From contig NZ_BMQC01000003.1 of assembly GCF_014647915.1 (NCBI RefSeq), forward strand, positions 62,001 to 126,000: DNA of 64,000 bases, read 5' to 3'. Made by a program: the position numbers and the translations under genes. Each line of letters opens with the position of its first letter. Position 1 is the first letter of the stretch. The stretch is from Pilimelia terevasa (lineage in GTDB: Bacteria; Actinomycetota; Actinomycetes; Mycobacteriales; Micromonosporaceae). The notes beneath the pieces are model-generated. The model did no database searches, was not told where the DNA came from, and was given only the letters and a program-made list of their open reading frames with translations. Below, in pieces: positions 8,556 to 16,026 of this stretch.

Positions 8556-9470
8556 CTAGGCCCGCAGGCCCGCGTCGAGCCGCGCCTGGCGGGCCTCCCC
8601 CACCGCGCGGGCGAAGTGCGGGACCTGCGGCGCCCAGAAGCCGTCGGGTCGGTACATGATGGAGTGCCGGGACACCCAGGGCAGCCCGGAGATGGGGCGG
8701 CGGGTGGTGCCCGCCGCGGACGGCAGCCACCCCTGCGTCAGCACCACGCTGCCGTCGTGCCGGACGACGTCGGCGTGCGGCCCGTACAGCGGCAGGTGGT
8801 GGACGATCTCGGGGGTGAACCCGAACGGCCGGCACACGCGGTGCAGGAACGCGACGCAGCTATCCGACCCGGAGATCGCGATCCACCGCTCGTCGCGCAG
8901 GGCCGGGACCGTGACGGTGGGTCGCCGGGCCAGCGCGTGGTCGTCGCTGAGCATGATGTGCGGGCGCTCGTCGATGATGTGCTGGACGGCGAGACCGGCC
9001 GGCCGCGGGAACGGCATGACGGTCAGCTCGTGCACCAGCGCCACGTCGATCTCGCCGCTGAGCAGCCGGTTCGTCACCTGCCGGAGCGACTCGGCGACGG
9101 TCACCTCGATGGCGGTGCCGGGGAACCGGCGGCGCAGCTCGTCCAGCAGCAGGTCGGCGACGCAGCTCCCGGTCCAGCCGAGCCGGATCGTGGCGGCCTG
9201 CCGGTCGCGGTGCCGGGCGATGTCGTCGTGGATCGCGGCGCAGTCGTCCAGGATCTCGGTGGCGTGGTGCAGGACGACGCGGCCGAGTGCGGTCGGCCGG
9301 ACGCCACAGTGGTGCCGGTCGAACAGCGAGCCGCCGAACAGGTCCTCCAGCCGCCGCAACTGTCGACTCAGCGCGGGTTGGGGCAGGTTGAGCTGTTCGG
9401 CGGCCCGGTTCAAACTGCCGGCGGCGGCCACGGCCCGAAGGTTTCTGAGGTGATGCAATTCCAGCTGCAT
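8556..9470 (-). CDS. LysR-family transcriptional regulator (first of a tandem pair)
   Basis: The ATG at 9470 follows a good ribosome binding site (ttgggagg) and gives 304 residues: MQLELHHLRNLRAVAAAGSL, the helix-turn-helix LNRAAEQLNLPQPALSRQLRRLE, and an effector-binding domain. It differs considerably from its downstream LysR partner, so the pair is not a recent duplication. Its 5' neighbour is the subtilisin-like protease gene, in the same direction and about 150 bp away. Whether it controls that protease or the CDPS operon further upstream cannot be told from sequence. Confidence 0.9.
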   Translation of the reverse strand: MQLELHHLRNLRAVAAAGSLNRAAEQLNLPQPALSRQLRRLEDLFGGSLFDRHHCGVRPTALGRVVLHHATEILDDCAAIHDDIARHRDRQAATIRLGWTGSCVADLLLDELRRRFPGTAIEVTVAESLRQVTNRLLSGEIDVALVHELTVMPFPRPAGLAVQHIIDERPHIMLSDDHALARRPTVTVPALRDERWIAISGSDSCVAFLHRVCRPFGFTPEIVHHLPLYGPHADVVRHDGSVVLTQGWLPSAAGTTRRPISGLPWVSRHSIMYRPDGFWAPQVPHFARAVGEARQARLDAGLRA

Positions 9471-9618
9471 GTTCCCTCCCAAGGGGTCGGGACGGGCCCA
9501 GGGGAGCACAGCGCGTTGCGTGGGACTCGCCTCGCGCGCGGAAGCGGTGGGGGTTCCGCCCGGGCCGGCCGCTCGGTCGCGGCTATTCTGGCACAGAATA
9601 CCGGCTGGTAGCGCCCCG

Positions 9619-10806
9619 TCAGCCTGTCTGCAGCAGCAGGTTCGGGCTGTGCTCGCCGGCGTCCTCCACCTTGTCCTTGGCCGCGGCGTCCTTCATCGCC
9701 CGGTCCAGCTCCACGGGGGTCGCCCCCGGGTGGCTGGAGAGGTACATGGCGGCGACTCCCGCGGCGTGCGCGGCCGCCATGGACGTGCCGCTGGCCTTGG
9801 CGTAGGACGTGTCGCGCTTCGCGGTCGCGGTCAGGATGTCGATGCCGGGCGCGAAGACGTGGACGCAGGTGCCGAAGTTCGCGGAGCCGAGGCGGCGGTC
9901 GGCGCGGTCGATCGCCGACGCGGTGATCGCGGTCGTCTGCCGTCCGGGCGTGGTGTAGCAGCTGTCGACGTTGTCGTTCCCGGCCGCGGCGGTGTAGGCG
10001 AGACCCTTCTCGGTCATCGCGTACAGGGCCAGGTCGATCACGGACTGCGCCGGCCCCGAGAAGCTGAGGTTGAGCAGCGCGGGGCGCCGGGCGTGGGCGT
10101 CCACCCAGTCGACCGCGGTCAGGATGTGCTCGCCGGTCCCGGTGCCGTCGCAGCCGAGGGCGCGCACCGACTCGATCTGGACGCCCTTGGCGACCCCGGC
10201 GTAGCGCCCGCCGATCGTCGCCGCGACCTGGGTGCCGTGCCCGTTGCAGTCCCCGCCGCCGCGACCGGCCGGCGCGGACGGGTTGATCGCGTCGAACGCG
10301 GCGCGCGCCCGCCCGTCGAACTCGACGTGGCTGGTCCTGACCCCCGTGTCCAGGACGTACACGCGCACGTTCGCGGCGTCGTTCGGGTACTTGTACACCC
10401 GGTCCAGCGGCAGCGCCGGCTGGTCGATGCGGTCCAGGCCCCACGACGGCGGCCCCGGCTGCGTCCCGGCGACGCGGAACGTCTTGTCCGAGGTGACCGA
10501 CTCGATGCGGCCGTCGGACAGGTACTCGATGTACTGGTCCATCGTGAGGTCGACGGAGAACCCCTGCATGGCGGAGTAGTAGATGCGCCGAAGCTGTCCG
10601 CCGTACTTCGCGGTCATCTCCTTGGCGGTGGCGGCCACCTGGGTGGGGTCGCCCGCGATGCCGCGCAGCGCCACGATGTAGACCTTGGTCTCGTCCTGCT
10701 GGGCGGTGACCCGCGCCGACGAGGCGGTGGCCGGGCCAGGCTGGGCGAGCGGGATGGCTAGCGAGACGGCCACTAGCGCCGCCGTTCTCCAGTGCTGGGT
10801 GTGCAT
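9619..10806 (-). CDS. Secreted S8 subtilisin-like serine protease (proteinase K type)
   Basis: The ATG at 10806 (MHTQHWRTAALVAVSLAIPL) has the ribosome binding site gagagga and gives a 395-residue pre-pro-enzyme. A signal peptide covers about residues 1-30 and an inhibitor I9-like propeptide about residues 40-115. In the S8 domain the triad is Asp153 (YVLDTGVRTSH), His190 (CNGHGTQVA) and Ser342 (SGTSMAAAHAAG), with oxyanion Asn277 (AAAGNDN). All catalytic residues are present. It follows the thioredoxin/CDPS operon on the same strand, but two hairpins separate them. It is probably an ordinary secreted protease. Confidence 0.95.
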   Translation of the reverse strand: MHTQHWRTAALVAVSLAIPLAQPGPATASSARVTAQQDETKVYIVALRGIAGDPTQVAATAKEMTAKYGGQLRRIYYSAMQGFSVDLTMDQYIEYLSDGRIESVTSDKTFRVAGTQPGPPSWGLDRIDQPALPLDRVYKYPNDAANVRVYVLDTGVRTSHVEFDGRARAAFDAINPSAPAGRGGGDCNGHGTQVAATIGGRYAGVAKGVQIESVRALGCDGTGTGEHILTAVDWVDAHARRPALLNLSFSGPAQSVIDLALYAMTEKGLAYTAAAGNDNVDSCYTTPGRQTTAITASAIDRADRRLGSANFGTCVHVFAPGIDILTATAKRDTSYAKASGTSMAAAHAAGVAAMYLSSHPGATPVELDRAMKDAAAKDKVEDAGEHSPNLLLQTG

Positions 10807-10830
10807 GACGTTCCTCTCAGAACGGGGGAG

Positions 10831-10865
10831 GTGCCGGGGCTCGCGGAGCCCAGGAGCCCCGGCAC
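10831..10865 (-). terminator. Hairpin between thioredoxin-like and protease genes (proximal to protease)
   Basis: Perfect 12-base arms gtgccggggctc (10831-10842) and gagccccggcac (10854-10865) with an 11-base loop. With the next hairpin it probably ends the CDPS operon transcript. Confidence 0.7.
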
Positions 10866-10888
10866 GTGGAGCGGGGGACATACGAAAT

Positions 10889-10927
10889 CGGGTCGCCCGG
10901 CGTCGGCAAAGCCTGCCGGGCGACCCG
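10889..10927 (-). terminator. Second hairpin after the thioredoxin-like gene
   Basis: Perfect 13-base arms cgggtcgcccggc (10889-10901) and gccgggcgacccg (10915-10927) with a 13-base loop, starting about 30 bp beyond the stop of the thioredoxin-like gene. Confidence 0.75.
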
Positions 10928-10956
10928 GATCAGTCGTCTCGGGTGCCGCGAGCTGG

Positions 10957-11424
10957 TCAGCTCTTGGCGGGGTACTTCTTGACGACGTTGGTCAGCCAGG
11001 CACGCAGCGCCTCGGCCGAGTCGAAGCCGACGGAGCGGCTGCCGTACTCCTTGCCCTTGCCGACGCTGACCAGCGCCGGGATACCCCGGACGCTGTACTT
11101 GCTGCTGATGTCCTTGTTGCGGTCGACGTCGACCTTGGCGAGGATCCAGGCGCCCTTGTCGGCCTCGTTGAACTTCTTCAGGTGCGGGTACTGCACCTGA
11201 CACCAGTGGCACCAGCTCGCGGTGAAGTCCAGCACGACGGGCTTCGTGTTGGACATCTCCATGACCTGCTGGTAATTCGCCGCGGTGACATCGATGATGG
11301 TCTCATCGCCGAGCGGGGCAGACGCGGCAGCGGGGGCGGCAGGGGCGGCGTTGACGGGAGCCGACACCGCGAGCGCACCGGCCAGGGACAGTGCCCCCGT
11401 GAGGATTGCGATAGTGCGTTTCAT
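10957..11424 (-). CDS. Secreted thioredoxin-like protein (WCHWC active site)
   Basis: The 155-residue protein has a signal peptide (MKRTIAILTGALSLAGALAV ...NAAPA) and a thioredoxin fold. The redox motif is FTASWCHWCQ (Cys72 and Cys75) and the cis-Pro loop is VRGIPALV. The CHWC pair is unlike the CGPC of cytoplasmic thioredoxin, pointing to an extracytoplasmic disulfide or copper-site reductase. It is the last gene of an operon with CDPS, NCS1 permease and rhodanese; its start is 29 bp below the rhodanese stop. A PCu(A)C copper chaperone lies across the divergent promoter, so both extracellular redox proteins may serve copper handling. Confidence 0.88.
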   Translation of the reverse strand: MKRTIAILTGALSLAGALAVSAPVNAAPAAPAAASAPLGDETIIDVTAANYQQVMEMSNTKPVVLDFTASWCHWCQVQYPHLKKFNEADKGAWILAKVDVDRNKDISSKYSVRGIPALVSVGKGKEYGSRSVGFDSAEALRAWLTNVVKKYPAKS

Positions 11425-11453
11425 GGTGTTACTTCCTTCCTTGTGGGGTGGGG

Positions 11454-11819
11454 TTATCCGGGCTTGACGGCCTCGGACGATTCGGTGGGAAGGCCCGCGG
11501 CCGACCAGTCCTCGATGCCCTCGCGGTACTTGCGGACGTTCTGGTAGCCGAGCTTGAGCAGCCGCTCGCCGACCAGGCCGCTGTTGCGGCAGGGAATGTT
11601 CGCGCAGTACACGACGACCGGCACCGACTTGTCGGGGAGCACGGTGGGCGCGTACTCGTCGGTGAACGCGGCGGCCTGCTCGTACGGGAAGCCCGGAATG
11701 TTGCGGGCGCCGGGAATGTGTTCCTGTTCGTAGTAGGTGACGGGCATCGTGTCGACCACGACGACCGTGCCGGCCTCCATTTCGGCGGCGAGTTCGTCAC
11801 GGGTGATCAGCGGTAGCAC
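11454..11819 (-). CDS. Single-domain rhodanese-like sulfurtransferase
   Basis: The GTG at 11819 (VLPLITRDELAAEMEAG) is chosen because aaagga lies at the right distance; an in-frame ATG at 11879 lies inside the upstream permease gene. The 121-residue product is a single rhodanese domain with the active-site loop YCANIPCRNSG, a Cys72-x5-Arg78 loop. The substrate motif HIPGARNIPG is also present. It could transfer sulfur or reduce persulfides. It starts 1 bp after the NCS1 permease stop and is followed by the thioredoxin-like gene, which suggests a thiol/persulfide function in the operon. Confidence 0.9.
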   Translation of the reverse strand: MLPLITRDELAAEMEAGTVVVVDTMPVTYYEQEHIPGARNIPGFPYEQAAAFTDEYAPTVLPDKSVPVVVYCANIPCRNSGLVGERLLKLGYQNVRKYREGIEDWSAAGLPTESSEAVKPG

Positions 11820-11820
11820 G

Positions 11821-13173
11821 TCAGGGTCCTTTCGTACCGGTGGCGGGAATGGGGGTTGTCGGCTTGGCGGCGCGGCCACCGCGGGCCGCGCTCATCCGGC
11901 CGAGGACGGTGTGCACGACGAAGGCGACCACGATCGAGGTGATGGCGGCGCTGCCCAGTCCCGCGACGGCGGCGGCGGTGCCGGCGACCCAACTGATGAG
12001 GGCGCGGGGCGCCCAGTCCGGCGGGTCGGCGGGCAGGGTCCCGGCGAGGCGGGCGTCCTCCAGCGCCGTCCGGTACGTCCGCACCAGGTAGTACTCGGCG
12101 ATGATGATTCCGGCGACCGGCGGCGCGAGCATCCCGATGGCGGTGAGGAACCCGGCGAAGCTGTGCACGATGCCGACCGCGGACAGCAGCGTGCCGAGCA
12201 CGCCGAGGGCGATCGTGACCGGGACGCGGCTGACCCGCCGCCCGGTGAGCACGTGGACCGAGTTGACCAGGCCGAGCGAGGACGAGTACAGGTTCCAGTC
12301 GTTGATCTTCAGGATCGAGGTGGCCAGCACCAGCGTGCCGAGCACGCCCGAGGACGAGACCACGATGCCGACCACGTCGTCGGTGCGGGCGGCGTGCGCC
12401 AGCAGGACGCCGATCAGGCCGATCCCGTACTGGCCCAGCGTCACCGAGGTCAGTGTCTGCTTGACGACATCGGAGGGCCGCCGGTTGAACCGGGTCATGT
12501 CCGGCGTCATGATCGCGCCGAGGATGAACGCGCCGGAGACCAGCGTGATGCCCGCGCCGAGCGACAGTGTGGGGCCGGGCGGCGGGGAGGCGATGAGGTC
12601 GCCGATCGAGTGGCTGCGCAGCGCGTCCGCAATGGAGATCAGGGCGAGCACCAGGAAGGCGGGGACGGCCAGGTAGCCGACCCAGGCCATGGTGCGGAAG
12701 CCGTAGGTGGTGACGGCGGTGATCGCGGCGCCGCCGAGCAGCGCCCACACCCACTCCGACGACCAGCCGGTCAGGTCGTGCATACCCTGCGCGAAGACGC
12801 CGTTCTGGACGCCGAACCAGCCGGCGAGGCTGACCGCGACAAGCATTCCGACGAGCGCGGAGCCGCGCTTTCCGAACCCGGCCCAGCGGGAGAGAACGGA
12901 CGTGGAAAGCCCTTCCCGAACCCCGGCGATACCGAGCAGAATGGTGATGACCTCCAGGAGCGCGGAGCCGATCGTGATGGCGATAACCGCGTTCCAGAAC
13001 GTCATGCCGTAGCCGAGAATCGCGCCCACCATGAACTGCTGGAAGGAGGAGACTTGGCCGAAACGCTGGACCGCGACGGAGATCCACGAGCGGCGCTCGG
13101 ACTCCGGGACGCGGACGAGGGAGTAGTCATCGTGCCCGACGGTCAGGGCACGGGAATCGGTTTGGGTGTTCAT
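11821..13173 (-). CDS. NCS1-family permease (nucleobase/hydantoin type)
   Basis: The 450-residue protein starts at ATG 13173 (MNTQTDSRALTVGHDDYSLV) and has about 12 TM helices. Segments such as ILGYGMTFWNAVIAITIGSA and the TM3 region WFGVQNGVFAQG match CodB/Mhp1-type cation symporters for cytosine, purines, allantoin or hydantoins. Its start is 9 bp beyond the CDPS stop, so the two are one transcript. Diketopiperazines resemble hydantoins, so it may move the cyclodipeptide; alternatively it imports a nucleobase for coupling. Both ideas are inference. Confidence 0.88.
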   Translation of the reverse strand: MNTQTDSRALTVGHDDYSLVRVPESERRSWISVAVQRFGQVSSFQQFMVGAILGYGMTFWNAVIAITIGSALLEVITILLGIAGVREGLSTSVLSRWAGFGKRGSALVGMLVAVSLAGWFGVQNGVFAQGMHDLTGWSSEWVWALLGGAAITAVTTYGFRTMAWVGYLAVPAFLVLALISIADALRSHSIGDLIASPPPGPTLSLGAGITLVSGAFILGAIMTPDMTRFNRRPSDVVKQTLTSVTLGQYGIGLIGVLLAHAARTDDVVGIVVSSSGVLGTLVLATSILKINDWNLYSSSLGLVNSVHVLTGRRVSRVPVTIALGVLGTLLSAVGIVHSFAGFLTAIGMLAPPVAGIIIAEYYLVRTYRTALEDARLAGTLPADPPDWAPRALISWVAGTAAAVAGLGSAAITSIVVAFVVHTVLGRMSAARGGRAAKPTTPIPATGTKGP

Positions 13174-13182
13174 GATTTTTGC

Positions 13183-13908
13183 TTAACTCGCAATTCCGAG
13201 CGCGGTCAACTCACGGCCGCGGCTCTCTTCTGAAACGGTGTCGCGGACGACCAGGAACCCCTGACCGGACCGGGGTGCCCACTCAAGCTCGCGGTTGAAG
13301 AATCTCTCCAGGAAGCGCACCCGCTGGTGGTACGCGAACAGCGAGTGGCGCGCGCCGACGACGTAGCCGGAACCGGCGAACAGCGGAAGCTCCGCCAGGA
13401 AGTAGCGGACCCCGAGGTTGAGCTGCTCCGGGGTGGCCGGACAGCCGTCCGCCAGCTTCCCGTCCAGCACCCAGCGGGTCGCGTCCAGACAGGCGTCGCG
13501 GAACGCCTCGCTCTCGACGAACAGCTCGTTCACCCGGTCGTAGAGCTCCACGTAGCGCGGGTTGGCGTTGAGCTGGGCCATGCCGAGCACGTGGTCACCG
13601 GGGTTCGGCACCGACAGCGCCGCCAGCGCCGCGTGGATCTTGTTGTGCGTGTACCGGGCCTGCCGGTGCGCCTTCTGCCGGGCGCGGCTGGCCGGGTACC
13701 CGAGCGCCTCGAACGTGTAGGAGGTGATCTCGTCCGGGACGAAGAAGTGGAAACTGGCGAACGTGCCGTACGCCCACTTGGCAAGGCTCGCCAGGCGCTC
13801 CGGGCTGAAGTAACTGTTAAAGGGGCTGACCCCGATGCACACGTGCTCGTTGTGTCGCAGCACGGTTGCGCATTCGCCGGACAGCGGTTCCATCGCATAG
13901 ACCGCCAT
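13183..13908 (-). CDS. tRNA-dependent cyclodipeptide synthase (CDPS), NYH subfamily
   Basis: The ATG at 13908 is preceded by ggagg at good spacing, giving 241 residues; an ATG at 13920 lacks such a site. The catalytic loop CIGVSPFNSYFS holds Ser28 and Asn31, equivalent to AlbC Ser37 and Asn40. Tyr169 and Glu173 (YFLAELP) match AlbC Tyr178 and Glu182, and Tyr193-His194 (FAYHQR) match Tyr202-His203. The constant offset of nine is strong support. CDPSs make diketopiperazines from two aminoacyl-tRNAs. No P450, cyclodipeptide oxidase or methyltransferase lies nearby; instead NCS1 permease, rhodanese and thioredoxin-like genes follow. Confidence 0.95.
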   Translation of the reverse strand: MAVYAMEPLSGECATVLRHNEHVCIGVSPFNSYFSPERLASLAKWAYGTFASFHFFVPDEITSYTFEALGYPASRARQKAHRQARYTHNKIHAALAALSVPNPGDHVLGMAQLNANPRYVELYDRVNELFVESEAFRDACLDATRWVLDGKLADGCPATPEQLNLGVRYFLAELPLFAGSGYVVGARHSLFAYHQRVRFLERFFNRELEWAPRSGQGFLVVRDTVSEESRGRELTALGIAS

Positions 13909-14544
13909 GACAGCCTCCATTCGTTATCGCGGTTCGATATGGAGTGTGGGCGGCGACACATCGGGCCGGTAATGCCAGCGGGGTATACCTTGGCCGCATA
14001 ACCCATGGCCCACCCGGCACCGGGCGCGGTCCGGACGGGCTCCGGCCCAGCGTGGGGCCGGTGCGAGCCGGACCGGAACGCCAGTTTCGATCTTGGTTTG
14101 CGCGGGCGGCCCGGCCGGACCAGCCGCCCGCAGATATTGACCTTGGTCGATCGTGAGAGGATTTCCCGCGGGACTAGCCAAGAGGCAGGCCGCGGGGGCT
14201 GAAATTGACGGTGACCGCTGGGATCGACCGTAACCTGCCGACCTCCCGTGAGACCTTACGCCATGGTGGACCGTCGTGGCGCCCGTCGATGGCACTGACC
14301 AGGCGATCACGGACGGGCGGGCCGGCCGCGGCACCCTGCCGCCCGCGCCGGCCCACCGCCCCGACCCCCTGCGCCGGATCGCGGTGCCGCACGGGCGACC
14401 GCCACCTTCTATCTATAAGGAGACGTCCACAGCGGCCGCTGCCCGGCGGCACCGCCCGGGGCTGCGCGGCGGTGGCGCGCGCGGGAACTCGCCGACAGGC
14501 GGGAACGACCAACCAGGTAGCAATTGATCATAGGAGGATCATTC
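13909..14544. other. 636-bp divergent intergenic region between CDPS operon and copper-chaperone gene
   Basis: No convincing gene is seen on either strand; open frames here lack family similarity and ribosome binding sites. The region should hold the promoter of the CDPS operon and that of the PCu(A)C gene. An aggagg ribosome binding site (14532-14537) belongs to the latter. A taaggag motif near 14418 has no start codon at a fitting distance. I recognise no riboswitch. Confidence 0.5.
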
Positions 14545-15123
14545 ATGCGCACCCATCCCCTGCTCACCCGCGCGTCCCGCGCCGCCGTACTGCTGTCCAC
14601 CGCGGCCCTCGCGGTCACCGTGACGGGCTGCGGCTCCTCGAAGGCGACCGAGCCCCAGGCCGCGCCCACCCCGACCCCGGTCGAGCCGGTCCGCATCCAG
14701 GACCCCTGGGTCAAGGCGAGCGACAAGGACATGACCGCCGCGTTCGGCACGCTGGTCAACGACACCGACACGGACGTCACCATCACGGCCGCGAGTACCG
14801 AGGTCTCACCGATGGAGCTGCACGGGATGGTGATGAAGGACGGAAAGATGGTCATGCAGACGCTGCAGGGCGGGCTGGTGGTGAAGGCGAAGACCAGCCA
14901 CAAGCTGGAGCCCGGCAGCGACCACCTGATGCTGATGAAGCTCAAGCGGCCGATCCCGGCCGGCGAGCAGCTCTCGTTCACCCTGACCTTCGCCGACGGC
15001 AAGACCATGTCCTTCACCGCGGTGGCCAAGCCGTTCACCGGTGCGCGGGAGAGCTACGACCCGGGCACCAGCCCGACGCCGGCCACGAGCGGCCAGCCGG
15101 AGCCCGTGCCCAGCCGGACCTGA
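14545..15123 (+). CDS. PCu(A)C copper chaperone lipoprotein
   Basis: The ATG at 14545 follows a perfect aggagg and gives 192 residues. The signal peptide ends in the lipobox VTVTGCGSS, so the protein is anchored at the outer face of the membrane. The PCu(A)C domain (about residues 50-165) has the Cu(I) ligand set: SPMELHGMVM (Met, His, Met) and HLMLMKLKRPI (His, Met). PCu(A)C proteins deliver copper to the CuA site of cytochrome oxidase. It is divergent from the CDPS operon and followed by a strong terminator. Confidence 0.92.
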   Translation: MRTHPLLTRASRAAVLLSTAALAVTVTGCGSSKATEPQAAPTPTPVEPVRIQDPWVKASDKDMTAAFGTLVNDTDTDVTITAASTEVSPMELHGMVMKDGKMVMQTLQGGLVVKAKTSHKLEPGSDHLMLMKLKRPIPAGEQLSFTLTFADGKTMSFTAVAKPFTGARESYDPGTSPTPATSGQPEPVPSRT

Positions 15124-15159
15124 CCCACCCGTCCGACGACGAGTCGGCGCCACACGCGG

Positions 15160-15196
15160 GGAGTCCCCCGGCCCGCACCTTCGGCCGGGGGACTCC
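15160..15196 (+). terminator. Strong hairpin terminator after the PCu(A)C gene
   Basis: Perfect 14-base arms ggagtcccccggcc (15160-15173) and ggccgggggactcc (15183-15196) with a 9-base loop, about 35 bp after the stop codon. Confidence 0.85.
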
Positions 15197-15339
15197 TTGT
15201 GCGCGACTGCGTGGAGACGCGGCAGTGGACGGGGCGATGTCGGGCCGGCGGCGGTCGGCCGGCGGGAGCGGCGGACGCCCTTCCGGCCGGCGCGGATCTC
15301 CCAAGGCATAGGCTCCCATGCATATATGGCAGTACTCAT

Positions 15340-15365
15340 ATACGTATGTCGATATGACAATACGT
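15340..15365. promoter_or_regulatory. AT-rich inverted repeat in front of the HTH gene (possible operator)
   Basis: In an AT-rich island (15317-15370) that stands out from its surroundings, atacgtatgtc (15340-15350) and gacaatacgt (15356-15365) form an imperfect inverted repeat around gatat. It lies just before the proposed start of the small DNA-binding protein, so autoregulation or a core promoter are both possible. Confidence 0.45.
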
Positions 15366-15367
15366 GC

Positions 15368-15706
15368 ATGACTTCACGACCAGGGGTTCCCGCAGGTACG
15401 GCGAGCCGGCACGGCGGGGCGGGGCCGGGGCGACCACCGAAGCCGGTGTCGGCCGGCGCGCTGCGCGCCGGCCAGTTGCGCGCCGAGGGCCGGTCGCTGG
15501 GCGAGATCGCCCACGCACTCAACTGCGAGCGGGTTCCCACCCCCTCGGGCGGCGGCACGTGGACCAGGAGCAGCGTCCAGCACGCCCTGATCCGGCTGCG
15601 CGGCGACGAGGCGGGCCGGTCGGGGGAACCGCGGGCGAGGCCGCGCGGCACCGAGGACCCGGCGGCGCCCGCCGTGATCGTCAAGATCCCACTGATGGCG
15701 TCGTAG
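15368..15706 (+). CDS. Small DNA-binding protein with serine-recombinase-type HTH
   Basis: From the ATG at 15368 (MTSRPGVPAGTASRHGGAGP) the product has 112 residues. The central part LRAEGRSLGEIAHALNCE then RVPTPSGGGTWTRSSVQHAL matches the post-catalytic helical segment of large serine recombinases (IA-x-x-LN-x-x-x-V-P-TP-x-GG-x-W-x-x-x-x-V). No catalytic resolvase domain is present, so it is probably a regulator built from that motif or a recombinase fragment. No ribosome binding site precedes the start, so it may be leaderless. It lies immediately upstream of the diaminopropionate-type operon. Confidence 0.65.
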   Translation: MTSRPGVPAGTASRHGGAGPGRPPKPVSAGALRAGQLRAEGRSLGEIAHALNCERVPTPSGGGTWTRSSVQHALIRLRGDEAGRSGEPRARPRGTEDPAAPAVIVKIPLMAS

Positions 15707-15778
15707 CCCGGGCGGGTCAGGTCGGCGACGGGCCGCGCGGCGCCCACCGCCAGCGGCACCCGGGCCACGGAACACCCA

Positions 15779-15826
15779 GGACACCAGGTTAATCGAGAGG
15801 TAGACGTTCCTCGATTCCTGGTGTCC
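15779..15826. promoter_or_regulatory. 48-bp two-step hairpin between the HTH gene and the biosynthetic operon
   Basis: Outer arms ggacaccagg (15779-15788) and cctggtgtcc (15817-15826) are perfect. Inner arms aatcgag (15791-15797) and ctcgatt (15810-15816) stack beneath them with a 12-base loop. It could be a terminator for the HTH gene, an attenuator or operator for the downstream operon, or a mobile-element footprint. No U-tract follows. Confidence 0.65.
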
Positions 15827-15945
15827 GTCGCCATACCCAATCCCGCGCTCTCCGAATTTCGTCGTTCCACATCGCACAGGTACTTGCGGAGCATTTTCCG
15901 ATGCAGGTAGGAAGACAGGCATCAAGCCACCCTGTGGAGGTATCG

Positions 15946-16026
15946 ATGAAGGACACACGCCCGGGAATCGGTGCGTCCCACTCGTCCCCGGTACTGTTTT
16001 CAACCGAGAGCCCGGCCTCCCGATGA
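15946..16026 (+). CDS. Possible 26-residue leader/precursor peptide coupled to the decarboxylase gene
   Basis: The ATG at 15946 follows a strong ribosome binding site (gtggagg, spacing about 5). It encodes MKDTRPGIGASHSSPVLFST followed by ESPASR, and its TGA overlaps the ATG of the decarboxylase (ATGA at 16023-16026). The decarboxylase itself has no ribosome binding site, so it probably depends on translation of this peptide. It may be a regulatory leader or a genuine small product; the sequence is Ser/Pro-rich, with no Cys or aromatic run. It matches no family I know. Confidence 0.6.
   Translation: MKDTRPGIGASHSSPVLFSTESPASR

Noticed and set aside
14205-15311. Long plus-strand frame overlapping the PCu(A)C gene
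   Set aside because: It is an Arg/Pro-rich shadow frame with no ribosome binding site, and the lipoprotein frame has clear motifs.
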